Shown here piece by piece: positions 41,640-50,071 of a DNA stretch of 64,000 bases. The DNA comes from Halorubrum sp. 48-1-W (GTDB lineage Archaea; Halobacteriota; Halobacteria; Halobacteriales; Haloferacaceae): the NCBI RefSeq assembly GCF_003287355.1, contig NZ_QMIM01000017.1, positions 36,878 to 100,877 on the forward strand, given 5' to 3'. Positions within the stretch are counted from its first letter, which is position 1, and every line of letters starts with the position of its first letter. The position numbers and the translations under genes are program-made. A model generated the notes under the pieces. It searched no databases. It had not been told where the DNA came from and saw only the letters and a program-made list of their open reading frames with translations.

Positions 41640-42425
41640 ATGTACGTTGCGTTGATCACGGTCGGCGACGAGCTGCTCTCCGGCGACACGGTGAACACGA
41701 ACGCCAACTGGCTCGCGGGGCGGTTGGCCGACCGCGGTGTCACGGTCGCGCGGATCCTCTCCGTGCCCGACGACCGCGACACGATCGCCGGGCGGGTCGC
41801 GGCCTACGCGGACGCCTTCGATCGGGTGATCGTCACCGGCGGGATCGGCGGCACGCCCGACGACGTGACGATGGAGGCGGTCGCGGACGCGTTCGGGCAC
41901 GACCTCGACGTCTCCGAACTCGCACGCGCCGACGTCGAGGAGCGACTGGCCGAGATCGCGACGCGGATCCCGGACCGCGACCTGAACGTGGACGTCGACG
42001 CGGAGGCCGCGCTCCCGGAGGGGAGCCGCCCGCTGTTGAACGGGGCCGGGCTCGCGCCCGGCTGCGTGCTCGAGAACGTCTACGTCTTCCCGGGGATCCC
42101 CGAGGAGCTGAAGGCGATGTTCGAGTCCGTCGCCGACGAGTTCGCCGGCGAGCGCCGGTCGCGGTTCCTCTACACGGTCGAGCCGGAGGCGAACATCGTC
42201 CCCGCACTCGAGGAGGCGATGGAGCGCTTCGATGTCACGATCGGGTGTTATCCCGACCGCGAGGCGGGTCACAACCGGCTGAAGCTCGTCGGCACCGACG
42301 AGTCGGCGCTCGATGCCGGAGCCGAGTGGCTCCTCGCGAACGTCAACGCGAGCGGGACGCCCGTCTCGCGCGAGTGGGGGAAACCCGGGGACGAAGGCCA
42401 TGACGACCGGGGACGAAGGCCATGA
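41640..42425 (+). CDS. CinA N-terminal (MoCF-biosynthesis type) domain protein
   Basis: 261 residues. The N-terminal domain is the MoaB/MogA-like fold: ALITVGDELLSGDTVNTNANWLA and VIVTGGIGGTPDDVTMEAVA. In bacteria the domain is fused to a nicotinamide-nucleotide deamidase (CinA) and may have ADP-ribose pyrophosphatase activity; here the second domain is a separate gene at 48590-49240. The end of the gene carries a duplicated gacgaaggccatgacgac element (about 42391-42428), giving a short basic tail. Confidence 0.85.
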   Translation: MYVALITVGDELLSGDTVNTNANWLAGRLADRGVTVARILSVPDDRDTIAGRVAAYADAFDRVIVTGGIGGTPDDVTMEAVADAFGHDLDVSELARADVEERLAEIATRIPDRDLNVDVDAEAALPEGSRPLLNGAGLAPGCVLENVYVFPGIPEELKAMFESVADEFAGERRSRFLYTVEPEANIVPALEEAMERFDVTIGCYPDREAGHNRLKLVGTDESALDAGAEWLLANVNASGTPVSREWGKPGDEGHDDRGRRP

Positions 42426-42469
42426 CGACTGAGGCCGTCCCGACCGTGACGACGAAACCGCGCCCGGAG

Positions 42470-43606
42470 TCAGCTTCGTAGCGCCTCGACGGGTCGTTCG
42501 TTGGCGGCCTTCCAGGCGGGGTACGCGCCGCTCACCACCCCCACGCCGACGCCGAACCCGAGCGCCAGAAGCAGGTAGTACCCGTTCGTCGGGTCGAGGA
42601 CGATGGCGGTGTCGACGGCGGGCGTCGAGGCGACGAGGGCGGCGACGACGACGACGGTCGACGCCGTCCCGAGAACCGCACCGAGCGCGCCGATCAGCCC
42701 CGCCTCCGCGAGCAGGACGCGCAACACGTCCCGCCGCGTCACGCCGACCGCGCGCATCACGCCGATCTCCTGGCGCCGTTCGACGGTGCTCATGAGCATC
42801 ACGTTGAGGATCGAGACGCCGGCGACGACGAGCGATATCCCGCCGAGCCCGAGCAGGAAAGTCCCGAGGAGCTCGAAGAACTCGTTGATCTCGTCGACGA
42901 CGGCCGCCAGCTCGAAGACGTCCACCCGCTGTTCGCGGGCGTTCACCGACTCGCGGATCGCGTCGGCGGCCGTGCGCGCCTCGGTCCCCGACTCCGAAAC
43001 CACGAGGACCTGCGAATAGCCGTCGGCTGAGAACGCCGACTCGGGGAGGAAGACGGCGTCGTCGGGCGCGACCGGACTGAACGTCTGGCTTTCGGCCAGC
43101 ACGGCGACCACGCGTGTCCGTCCGCCCGCGACCTCCAGCCGGTCGCCGACGCTCACGTCGAGGTCCTCGGCGACGCCCGCGCCGACGATCGCGCCGTCGC
43201 GGTGACGCTCCGGAAGCGATCCCTCCGCGGCCGTGAACGCTGCCCCGGGACGCTCGACCCCGTAGACCGTCGCGAACTGCTGGTCGCTCGCGCTGGCGAC
43301 GATCGCGCCGTCGGTGTAGAGCGGGACGACCGCCGGCTCGCCGACCGCGCGCCGGATCGCGGCGACGTCGGCCTCCGAGAGCGACTCCACGCCCGCGTCG
43401 GCGTTCGGCGACAGGACGACCTGCGTGCCGATGTCGCCGATCGCGTCGTCCGCTCCGAGCGCGAGGACGTTCCCGAAGATCCCGAGCGTCGCGACGGCGA
43501 ACACGCCGATCGCGACGCCTAGGACCGCCAGAAGCGTTCGAACCCGGTTCCGCCGGAGGTTCCGGGCGGCCATCGCCACCGACGGCCGCCACGCCCGGAG
43601 GTTCAT
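42470..43606 (-). CDS. ABC transporter permease, MacB/FtsX type
   Basis: 378 residues. An N-terminal transmembrane helix (VRTLLAVLGVAIGVFAVATLGIFG), a large extracytoplasmic MacB_PCD domain (about 50-235) and three C-terminal helices form the usual FtsX layout. RRQEIGVMRAVGVTRRDVLRVLLAEA is the coupling region. Its ATG overlaps the stop of the ATPase gene by 4 bp (43603-43606). It probably works in mechanotransmission or lipoprotein/peptide export, with the exported CARDB-type protein encoded first. Confidence 0.9.
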   Translation of the reverse strand: MNLRAWRPSVAMAARNLRRNRVRTLLAVLGVAIGVFAVATLGIFGNVLALGADDAIGDIGTQVVLSPNADAGVESLSEADVAAIRRAVGEPAVVPLYTDGAIVASASDQQFATVYGVERPGAAFTAAEGSLPERHRDGAIVGAGVAEDLDVSVGDRLEVAGGRTRVVAVLAESQTFSPVAPDDAVFLPESAFSADGYSQVLVVSESGTEARTAADAIRESVNAREQRVDVFELAAVVDEINEFFELLGTFLLGLGGISLVVAGVSILNVMLMSTVERRQEIGVMRAVGVTRRDVLRVLLAEAGLIGALGAVLGTASTVVVVAALVASTPAVDTAIVLDPTNGYYLLLALGFGVGVGVVSGAYPAWKAANERPVEALRS

Positions 43607-44439
43607 CGGTCTTCGCCCTCCTCCGCCACGTCGGCGTCCGCTCCGGAGTCGCCGTCGCGAGAGCCGCCGAACAGGTCCCGAAGCGGTTCCTCACTGCCGG
43701 ACGCGTTCCCGTCGCCGTCGACGTCATCCGACACCGTTCCGTCGCCCACAGCGTCCTCGGACACGTTCCTCGCACTACTGCCGACGAGGACGCCGTCGGT
43801 GAGTTCGACGACGCGGTCCGCGAACTCCTCGACCAGGGGGTCGTGGGTGACGGCGACCACGGCGACACCCTCGCGTTTGACCCGCTCGAACTCCGCGAGG
43901 ATCGACTCGCCAGTCTCCGTGTCGAGGTTCCCGGTCGGCTCGTCGGCGAGCAACACGGCCGGCTCGTTGATGAGCGAGCGGGCGATCGCGACCCGCTGTT
44001 TCTGCCCGCCGGACAGCTCCGCCGGCTCGTGGTCGAGCCGGTCGCCGAGGCCGAACCGTCCGAGCAGGTCCACGGCCCGGTCGCCGGCGTCACCCGGATC
44101 GAATGCGGTCGGGAGGGTGACGTTCTCGACGGCAGTGAGCGTCGGAAGCAGGTGGAAGTCCTGAAAGACGAACCCGATCGAGTCCTTCCTCGCCGTGGTG
44201 CGCTCGGCGACGGAGAGGCTCGTCACGTCCGTCCCCGAGAGGAGTCGTCGTCCGGCGGTCGGGTCGTCGAGGAGCCCCAGCACGTTGAGGAGCGTCGACT
44301 TCCCCGAGCCGCTCGGCCCGACGACGGCGACGAACTCCCCGGGTTCGACCGCGAAGTCGACGTCGTCGAGCGCGACGACCGGCTCCGCGCCCCCGCCGGG
44401 GTACTGCTTCCTGACGCCGCGGAGTTCGACGCTATACAT
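43603..44439 (-). CDS. ABC transporter ATP-binding protein, LolD/MacB type
   Basis: 278 residues. Walker A VVGPSGSGKSTLLNVLG, Q-loop FVFQDFHLLP, signature LSGGQKQRVAIARSL, Walker B AVLLADEPTGNLD and the switch His in VTHDP are intact. The C-terminal about 60 residues are an acidic, Gly/Ser-rich extension not needed for ATPase activity. It is the middle gene of the operon, overlapping the exported protein gene upstream by 8 bp and the permease downstream by 4 bp. Confidence 0.93.
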   Translation of the reverse strand: MYSVELRGVRKQYPGGGAEPVVALDDVDFAVEPGEFVAVVGPSGSGKSTLLNVLGLLDDPTAGRRLLSGTDVTSLSVAERTTARKDSIGFVFQDFHLLPTLTAVENVTLPTAFDPGDAGDRAVDLLGRFGLGDRLDHEPAELSGGQKQRVAIARSLINEPAVLLADEPTGNLDTETGESILAEFERVKREGVAVVAVTHDPLVEEFADRVVELTDGVLVGSSARNVSEDAVGDGTVSDDVDGDGNASGSEEPLRDLFGGSRDGDSGADADVAEEGEDR

Positions 44440-45850
44440 CGCGACGATACCGGAGGGCCCCGCCGACGGCAACGAGCCCGAGAACGACGACCGCGACTCC
44501 TCCGACGAGGGGCCGATCCCAGCCGATGCCGTCGAGCGTGCTCACGATCCCGGCGCCCGAGTCGTCCTCGCTCCCGTCCGTCCGTCTCGGCACCTCGAGC
44601 TCGACGACCTCGGCGTACCGAATGCCGCGATCGGTGTACGCGATCCGGACGGGGACCGTCTCGGCGGTCGTCGCGTTCGCGGTCGCCCGTATCTCGACCG
44701 GGACGAAGTCGTCGGCAGCGATGCTACCGACGAAGTAGCCCTCGCCGGCCGGGGTGGCCTCGACGCCGGGCGCGTCGAGGACGGAGACGACCACCCCGGA
44801 GAGCTCGGCGGCTCCCGCGTTCCCCACGTTCGCGTCGACGGTTACCGCGCCGTTCGCGGTTCGCGTCACGTTCGCGCCGGTGAGGGTGGGGCGGCCTTCG
44901 CGAGGCGGGTACGAGAGTTCGGCCGTGGCGGTGCGTGAGGCCCCGTTTCCGTCGGGCGGGCCGACGGTCGACCGGAACCGCGCGGTGAACGTCACCGCGG
45001 AACGTCGGTCGATCGAACCGAGATCGACGACGACCCGGCGTTCCTCGCCGGGCGCGACGTCCTCGACGACGAACGGTCCCGCCTCGACGGAACCCGACGC
45101 CGAGGCGTCGCCCGCGGCGGTCAGGGTTACCCGGTCGGCGGCAACGGTCCCGGTGTTCACGATGGTCACGGCCACCGGCGCGTCCATCGCGGTGACCGGC
45201 TCCGAAGCGTCCTCGACATCGAGGTCGCCACCGCCGCCGCCGAGCAGCCCGTCTATTCCGTTCACGCCGTCGACCTGGACGTTGCCGTCGTCGTCGTCCG
45301 TCTCCAGGTCCGCCGGCGAGAGCGCTCGGACCCGGAGGTCGACGACGCTCGCCATCGGTTCGACGTCGACGACAACGTCACGTTCGACCCGGACTACGGG
45401 CGGGTCGGCGTCGTCGGCGTCGTCGGACTCGTCGGCGTCGTCGGCGTCGTCGGGGACGGGTTCCGTCGCGACGACCTCCACGGTGAGTCGGTGCTCGCCG
45501 GGCTCCTGGAATCGGGTCCACAGCGCCGTCTCGAGGTCGTCACCGGGCGACAACGCCCCGGGTGCGGTCGACGCGTCCAACACCGCACCGTCGGCGTCGA
45601 GGAGCCGTATTTCGGTGACGTTCGCGGCATCCGGGCTTCCGCCGGAGTTCGAGACGGTGACGTTCAGCCTCGTCCGCTCGACGACGACGGGGTCGTTCGG
45701 CGTCACGTCGACGGTGTCGACGGTGATCCGGGCGTCCGGGACGGCCGCGCTTCCGCTGACGGCTACGAGTCCGGCGACGAGACAGACGGCGAGGAGGGCT
45801 ATCGTGTGGCTGGATCGCACTGGAACGAAAGGTACGGACTCACCGAACAT
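44432..45850 (-). CDS. Exported CARDB-like protein with C-terminal membrane anchor
   Basis: 472 residues. N-terminal hydrophobic signal segment (TIALLAVCLVAGLVAVSGSAA), then several Ig-like CARDB or NEW3-type domains (VVVERTRLNVTVSNSGG; PVAVTIVNTGTVAADRV; VTVDANVGNAGAAELSG), an acidic DDADDADESDD linker, and a C-terminal helix with RYRR (VGGVAVVVLGLVAVGGALRYRR). The topology is extracytoplasmic with a C-terminal anchor. First gene of the ABC operon, in the position where a MacA-like adaptor would lie in bacteria. The ATG at 45850 starts just before the signal. Confidence 0.85.
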   Translation of the reverse strand: MFGESVPFVPVRSSHTIALLAVCLVAGLVAVSGSAAVPDARITVDTVDVTPNDPVVVERTRLNVTVSNSGGSPDAANVTEIRLLDADGAVLDASTAPGALSPGDDLETALWTRFQEPGEHRLTVEVVATEPVPDDADDADESDDADDADPPVVRVERDVVVDVEPMASVVDLRVRALSPADLETDDDDGNVQVDGVNGIDGLLGGGGGDLDVEDASEPVTAMDAPVAVTIVNTGTVAADRVTLTAAGDASASGSVEAGPFVVEDVAPGEERRVVVDLGSIDRRSAVTFTARFRSTVGPPDGNGASRTATAELSYPPREGRPTLTGANVTRTANGAVTVDANVGNAGAAELSGVVVSVLDAPGVEATPAGEGYFVGSIAADDFVPVEIRATANATTAETVPVRIAYTDRGIRYAEVVELEVPRRTDGSEDDSGAGIVSTLDGIGWDRPLVGGVAVVVLGLVAVGGALRYRRDV

Positions 45851-45919
45851 ATACCCGTCGCGGGAGATCCACGTACCGGTTAAGGAGGGTTTTTCAACCG
45901 CCCGGCGTAATAAAGGACA

Positions 45920-45961
45920 ATGAGCGATCACGTCTCCGCGCGAGCGGGTGAGAAGCGATGA
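45920..45961 (+). CDS. 13-residue micro-ORF overlapping psmA
   Basis: ATG at 45920, 13 codons (MSDHVSARAGEKR), TGA at 45959-45961 overlapping the psmA ATG 45958-45960 (ATGA). A TATA-like tttttcaa lies about 25-30 bp upstream of this ATG, so a leaderless message would start at the micro-ORF. It could be a leader for coupling, or the leftover 3' end of a former upstream gene. Confidence 0.35.
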   Translation: MSDHVSARAGEKR

Positions 45962-46764
45962 TGGGCGGCAACGACCAGCAGGCGTACGACCGCGGGACGT
46001 CGCTGTTCTCGCCCGACGGGCGTATCTACCAGGTCGAGTACGCCCGGGAGGCGGTCTCGCGTGGCGCGCCGAGCGTCGGCGTCAGAACGGCGGACGGCGT
46101 CGTCTTCGTCGCGATGTCGCGGGCGAATTCGACGCTGATGGAGGCCGAGAGCATCGAGAAGCTCCACAAGCTCGACGACCACCTCGGCACCGCGAGCGCG
46201 GGCCACGTCGCGGACGCCCGCCAGCTCATCGACCTCGCGCGCCGGCAGGCACAGGGGAACCGCCTCCGGTACGGCGAGCCGCTCGGCGTCGAGACGCTGA
46301 CGAAGTTCATCACCGACCACATCCAGGAGAACACCCAGCGCGGCGGCACGCGGCCGTACGGCGCGGCGTTGCTCATCGGCGGCATCGACGACGGCGAGCC
46401 GCGCCTGTTCGCGGCCGATCCCTCGGGGACCCCCAACGAGTGGAAGGCGACCGTCATCGGCGGCGGGAGACAGGACATCCAGGGCGTCCTCGAGGAGGAG
46501 TGGGAGGCGGGCCTCTCGCTCGCCGAGGGGATCGAACTCGGCGTTCGTGCGCTCGCGGCCCACGGGGACGACTTCGATCCCACCGACCTCGCGGTCGCGA
46601 CGGTGACCGAGGCCGACGGCTACCGAACCGTTCCGCTCGCGGAGATCGAGGCAGCGTTCGAGGCCACCGGACTCACCGCAGAAGACGATGAGTCCGCGGA
46701 GAACGCCGAAGACGAGGGACCAGCGGCCGACGACGGGACGGACGAAGACGCCGACGAAGAGTAG
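45958..46764 (+). CDS. psmA: Proteasome alpha subunit, PsmA2-like
   Basis: 268 residues. The N-terminal YDRGTSLFSPDGRIYQVEYAREAV is the alpha-subunit H0/N-terminal signature. It most resembles the second (alpha2) haloarchaeal subunit, which also begins NDxQAYDRGTSLFSPDGR. The SIEK lysine, equivalent to the Thermoplasma K66 used for docking regulatory ATPases, is kept (AESIEKLHK). The usual DKR-type stretch after VVF(L) is changed to MSRANST. An acidic 30-residue C-terminal tail. The RNase P Pop5 gene that often precedes psmA is not here. Confidence 0.93.
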   Translation: MMGGNDQQAYDRGTSLFSPDGRIYQVEYAREAVSRGAPSVGVRTADGVVFVAMSRANSTLMEAESIEKLHKLDDHLGTASAGHVADARQLIDLARRQAQGNRLRYGEPLGVETLTKFITDHIQENTQRGGTRPYGAALLIGGIDDGEPRLFAADPSGTPNEWKATVIGGGRQDIQGVLEEEWEAGLSLAEGIELGVRALAAHGDDFDPTDLAVATVTEADGYRTVPLAEIEAAFEATGLTAEDDESAENAEDEGPAADDGTDEDADEE

Positions 46765-46860
46765 CGTCTCCGCGCCCCCGTCGGTCGCGACCGCGTCGTT
46801 CCGGGGCGAATCGTCCCGTTCCGGCCGATCGCTTTTGTGCCGTCACGTCGAATCCGCGGT

Positions 46861-46926
46861 ATGACGCGCGTCGTCGACGAGGACGGGACGCCGATCGATG
46901 CCGACGCCGGAGGCGATGGGCAGTGA
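46861..46926 (+). CDS. 21-residue micro-ORF overlapping the next membrane protein
   Basis: ATG at 46861, 21 codons (MTRVVDEDGTPIDADAGGDG...), TGA at 46924-46926 that overlaps the GTG of the next gene (46923-46925). A TATA-like cttttg lies about 25-30 bp before the ATG, so the promoter points to the micro-ORF as the 5' end of the message. Acidic composition fits a real haloarchaeal peptide. Confidence 0.4.
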   Translation: MTRVVDEDGTPIDADAGGDGQ

Positions 46927-47459
46927 GTCGACACGGCCCCCCAGGACGTGAGACGGCGGCTGCCCGCTCCGGAGAACGCGCGACGTGGTACGGCTACGGC
47001 CGGCGGGCGCGGGTCGAGAAGTCAGGCTTCGGTCTGTTTCTCCACGACGTGCCGCGGCTGTTCACGGAGGTGTCGGTGCTGTCGCTCCCGGTGTTGTTCG
47101 TGGTGATGGGCTACCCCTCCTCCGGGTGGTTCGACTCGAAGGCAACGGCGCTCGTCGCGTGGACGGTGGCGGTCGTCGTCTCGACGCTCCTACGGACCGG
47201 TCACGTCCGGCCGCTCGCGACCCCCACCCGCGGCTGGGTGTCGCTGTCGCCGTGGCTGCTCGCGCTACGAGTGCCGTACTTCAACGGGACGTTCTGGCTC
47301 GCGATCTTCGGAGGGCTCGCCGTTCACGCCGGGGTCGGGGGGGTCGTCGGCCCGGGCCCCGCGATCGGTGCTGGGCTCGGTTGGGCCGCGGTCGTCGCCG
47401 GCGCCGGCGTGCTCGCGTTCCCGCGGGCCGCCGAGACGTGGCTGTCGGTCGTGCGGTGA
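46923..47459 (+). CDS. Hypothetical integral membrane protein
   Basis: 178 residues with about four to five hydrophobic helices (VSVLSLPVLFVVMGY; TALVAWTVAVVVSTLL; FWLAIFGGLAVHAGVGGV; GLGWAAVVAGAGVLAF) after a basic N-terminus. No recognised family. GTG start defined by the overlap with the micro-ORF; no in-frame ATG lies before the first helix. Confidence 0.7.
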   Translation: MSRHGPPGRETAAARSGERATWYGYGRRARVEKSGFGLFLHDVPRLFTEVSVLSLPVLFVVMGYPSSGWFDSKATALVAWTVAVVVSTLLRTGHVRPLATPTRGWVSLSPWLLALRVPYFNGTFWLAIFGGLAVHAGVGGVVGPGPAIGAGLGWAAVVAGAGVLAFPRAAETWLSVVR

Positions 47460-47602
47460 GGGCAGCAACGGGAGGCGGAGCCGAACGGAGAACGAGCGCG
47501 TTCGAGCGTCGAGCGGACGACCGCGTACGCGACCGGGTCGTAGTGGACGGCGCCCTCCAGCCCGGTACCCACTCGACCGCGATCCCCTCCGGCCTCACTA
47601 CC

Positions 47603-47609
47603 CTTTTGC
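47603..47609 (+). promoter_or_regulatory. TATA-like box of the MOSC gene
   Basis: cccttttgcc, core cttttgc, ends 23 bp before the ATG at 47632 and supports that start. Confidence 0.5.
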
Positions 47610-47631
47610 CCCCGTCCCGCGAACGACGCGT

Positions 47632-48522
47632 ATGACACGTCTCGACGAACTCGTCGCGTACCCGATGAAGTCGCTCGATGGGGTTCGAATCGATCGGGCC
47701 GAAATCGGCCCGTACAGCGCGCTCAGGGGGGATCGCTCGTACGCGCTCGTGGAGGCCGGCGTCGATCCCGCGACCGCGTCGGTCGGCGGGGGCGGCGGCT
47801 ACGTCAACGGGAAGAGCGAGCCGGCGATCCATCGGCTGCGGGCGAGCTACGAGGTCGCCGGACCGGCGGACGCGACGCCGACCGCGGTGACGCTGGAGCG
47901 ACCGGCGAGCGGCGATACAGCGGCTGACGAGCGGACGTTCGCGCTGCCGGAGGAGGGCGACGCGCTGGCGGCGTGGGTCGGCGAGTACCTCGGCTACGAG
48001 GTCGACCTCGTCCGCGAGCCGGCCGGCGGGTTCCCGGACGACCGGGCGGCTCCCGGCCCGACGGTGATCTCCGCGGGGACGCTCGAGGCCGTCGCCTCGT
48101 GGTTCGACGCGATCGCGGACGCGACCGAGGCGCGCCGGCGGTTCAGGCCGAACGTCGTGCTCGCCGACTGCCCGGCGTTCTTCGAGGACCGGCTGTTCGG
48201 GGACCACGGAACTGGGATCCGCTTTTCGATCGGCGAGGCCGACCTCGTCGGCGTCAACCCCTGCCAGCGCTGTGTGGTCCCGTCGCGAAACCCGGACACG
48301 GCAGTCGAGATCGACGACTTCAGGGAGACGTTCATCCGGCAACGCCGGGAGACGTTGCCCGAGTGGACCGCGAGCGACCGATTCGACCACGACTTCCGGC
48401 TCATGGTGAACACGGTCGTCCCGGAGACGTCGTGGGGGACGGCCGTCGCGGTCGGCGACGAACTCGAGGTCGGGGACGTCGTCGGCGTGGAGGAGACCGA
48501 CTCCGGCGTCGTCGTCGCGTAG
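47632..48522 (+). CDS. MOSC domain protein (mARC-like)
   Basis: 296 residues: MOSC_N beta-barrel domain (LDELVAYPMKSLDGVRID) and MOSC domain. The molybdenum-coordinating cysteine lies in GVNPCQRCVVPSRN; RFRPNVVL is also typical. Relatives are mitochondrial amidoxime-reducing components and YcbX, which reduce N-hydroxylated compounds and take electrons from a ferredoxin. The usual C-terminal ferredoxin domain is absent. The stop codon lies inside a 32-bp tandem duplication. Confidence 0.88.
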   Translation: MTRLDELVAYPMKSLDGVRIDRAEIGPYSALRGDRSYALVEAGVDPATASVGGGGGYVNGKSEPAIHRLRASYEVAGPADATPTAVTLERPASGDTAADERTFALPEEGDALAAWVGEYLGYEVDLVREPAGGFPDDRAAPGPTVISAGTLEAVASWFDAIADATEARRRFRPNVVLADCPAFFEDRLFGDHGTGIRFSIGEADLVGVNPCQRCVVPSRNPDTAVEIDDFRETFIRQRRETLPEWTASDRFDHDFRLMVNTVVPETSWGTAVAVGDELEVGDVVGVEETDSGVVVA

Positions 48523-48580
48523 GGGAGACCGACTCCGGCGTCGTCGTCGCGTAGGGGAAGTCGACTCCGGCGTCGTCGCG
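48493..48580. repeat. 32-bp tandem duplication across the MOSC stop codon
   Basis: The unit starting gagaccgactccggcgtcg and ending gcgtaggg occurs at 48493-48524 and 48525-48556, and a decayed third copy follows to 48580. The first copy encodes the last residues of the MOSC protein including the TAG stop, so later copies are untranslated. Confidence 0.9.
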
Positions 48581-48589
48581 GGGACGGTA

Positions 48590-49240
48590 TCAGCGCTCCA
48601 CACCCCGGATCGCCCGGACGAGTTCGGCGAGCGCGCGCTCCACGCTGGCCCGCTTGACCGCGTCGCGGTCGCCGGGGAACTCCGCGCGAACGCTCCGCGT
48701 GAACGAGTCGCGGGTCCCCCACGGCGCGGCGTAGGCCACGCCGACGTACACCAATCCCACCGGCTTCTCCGCCGTTCCGCCGCCGGGGCCGGCGACCCCC
48801 GTCGTCGAGACGCCCCACGTCGTGTCGGCGTGGTCGCGGGCGCCGGCGGCCATCTCGCGGGCGACCGGCCCGCTGACCGCGCCGTGTTCGTCGAGCGCCT
48901 CGCGTGTGACGCCCAGCATCTCGCGTTTGGCGTCGTACGCGTAGGTCACGAAGCCGCGGTCGAAGTACGCGCTCGAGCCCGGCACGTCGGTCACGGTCGA
49001 CCCGACGAGCCCCCCGGTCAACGACTCGGCCGTCGCGAGCGTCTCCCCGCGGTCCGTCAACAGCTCGCCGAGCACCGCCTCGGGCCGATCGTCGGGCGGA
49101 CGACCGCCGTCGGCGAGACGGTGCTCGTCGCTGGAGCGGTCGGTGAAACGGTCGCCGGCGCGGTCGGTGAAACGGTCGCCGGCGCGGTCGGTGAAACGGT
49201 CACGGTCGACGGTCGCGTCCGGGTCGGGATGTTCGGTCAT
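48590..49240 (-). CDS. pncC: CinA C-terminal / nicotinamide-nucleotide amidohydrolase (PncC)
   Basis: 216 residues. The CinA C-terminal domain has the motifs [40 protein letters not shown] and [18 protein letters not shown]. It hydrolyses NMN to nicotinate mononucleotide in NAD recycling. The first about 60 residues are a halophilic extension with the repeat DRFTDRAG three times, encoded by a 24-bp repeat. Bacteria fuse it to the domain encoded at 41640. The ATG at 49240 was chosen by frame and the TATA-like context. Confidence 0.88.
   Translation of the reverse strand: MTEHPDPDATVDRDRFTDRAGDRFTDRAGDRFTDRSSDEHRLADGGRPPDDRPEAVLGELLTDRGETLATAESLTGGLVGSTVTDVPGSSAYFDRGFVTYAYDAKREMLGVTREALDEHGAVSGPVAREMAAGARDHADTTWGVSTTGVAGPGGGTAEKPVGLVYVGVAYAAPWGTRDSFTRSVRAEFPGDRDAVKRASVERALAELVRAIRGVER
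49131..49204 (-). repeat. 24-bp coding repeat in the PncC N-terminus
   Basis: cggtgaaacggtcgccggcgcggt is repeated about three times on the plus strand (first and last copies diverged). On the coding strand it specifies DRFTDRAG units. Confidence 0.85.
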
Positions 49241-49347
49241 ACGGGTCGGTCCGTCCGGCCCGGGCTTGAAACGCCCGGCGGGCGCTCGCATCGGCACGGG
49301 ACGGGAACCGTCGTGGACGTTATCCGCCGGGGCTCGCTACCGGCTCC

Positions 49348-49977
49348 ATGGACGACCACGAGAGCGCGAGCAGCTGGGACGAACGGTTCGCCTCGGGCGA
49401 GTATCCGCGTGACCCCGAGCCGTCGCCGGTGCTGTGCGCCTACGAGCCGTCGATCCCGGACGGGCGGGCGCTCGACCTGGCGACCGGGACCGGACGGAAC
49501 GCGCTGTTCCTCGCGGCGGCCGGCTACGACGTCGACGCGCTCGACGCCTCGAGCGAGGGGCTTCGGATCGTTCGGGAGCGGGCAGCAGAACGCGGGGTCG
49601 GGGACCGGATCGAGACGGTTCACGCCGACGCGACGGAGTACGCGTTCCCGACGGAGCGGTACGACCTGGTCACGGTGAGCTTCTACCACACGCTCGACCG
49701 GTTCACGGACCTCCGCGAGTCGCTCGCGGACGGCGGATACCTCTTCGTCGAGGGACACCTCCGGTCGGCCGAGCCGACGCCCTCCGGACCCAGCACGGAT
49801 CGATACCGCTTCGGGTCGAACGAACTCCTGCGGGCGGGCCTCGGCCTGACCGTCCTCCACTACGACGAGACGACCGAGGAACGACCCGACGACCGACGGC
49901 GGGCGACCGCGCGACTCCTCGCGCGTCGCTCCCACGGCCCGCGGCAGTCGTACCCGCGACGTCCGGAGGGCCGGTGA
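49348..49977 (+). CDS. Class I SAM-dependent methyltransferase
   Basis: 209 residues. Motif I is RALDLATGTGRNALFLAAAGYDVDALD (ExGxGxN-type with D), followed by a Rossmann fold with DRIETVHADATEYAFPTERYDLVTVSFYH. It resembles tellurite-resistance TehB-like or generic small-molecule methyltransferases. Substrate unknown. Monocistronic, divergent from pncC. Confidence 0.85.
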   Translation: MDDHESASSWDERFASGEYPRDPEPSPVLCAYEPSIPDGRALDLATGTGRNALFLAAAGYDVDALDASSEGLRIVRERAAERGVGDRIETVHADATEYAFPTERYDLVTVSFYHTLDRFTDLRESLADGGYLFVEGHLRSAEPTPSGPSTDRYRFGSNELLRAGLGLTVLHYDETTEERPDDRRRATARLLARRSHGPRQSYPRRPEGR

Positions 49978-50071
49978 GTTCGCTCGGGGTGCGTGTGCCG
50001 TGCGACCGGATCGGCGGACGTGACGGAACCGTCGGACGTAGCTATTAGTCGTCGGGGAGCGATCGGGCGGT

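Noticed and set aside
47670..47700. ggttcgaatc-like sequence, as in a tRNA T-loop
   Set aside because: It lies inside the MOSC coding frame and no acceptor or anticodon stem can be folded around it.
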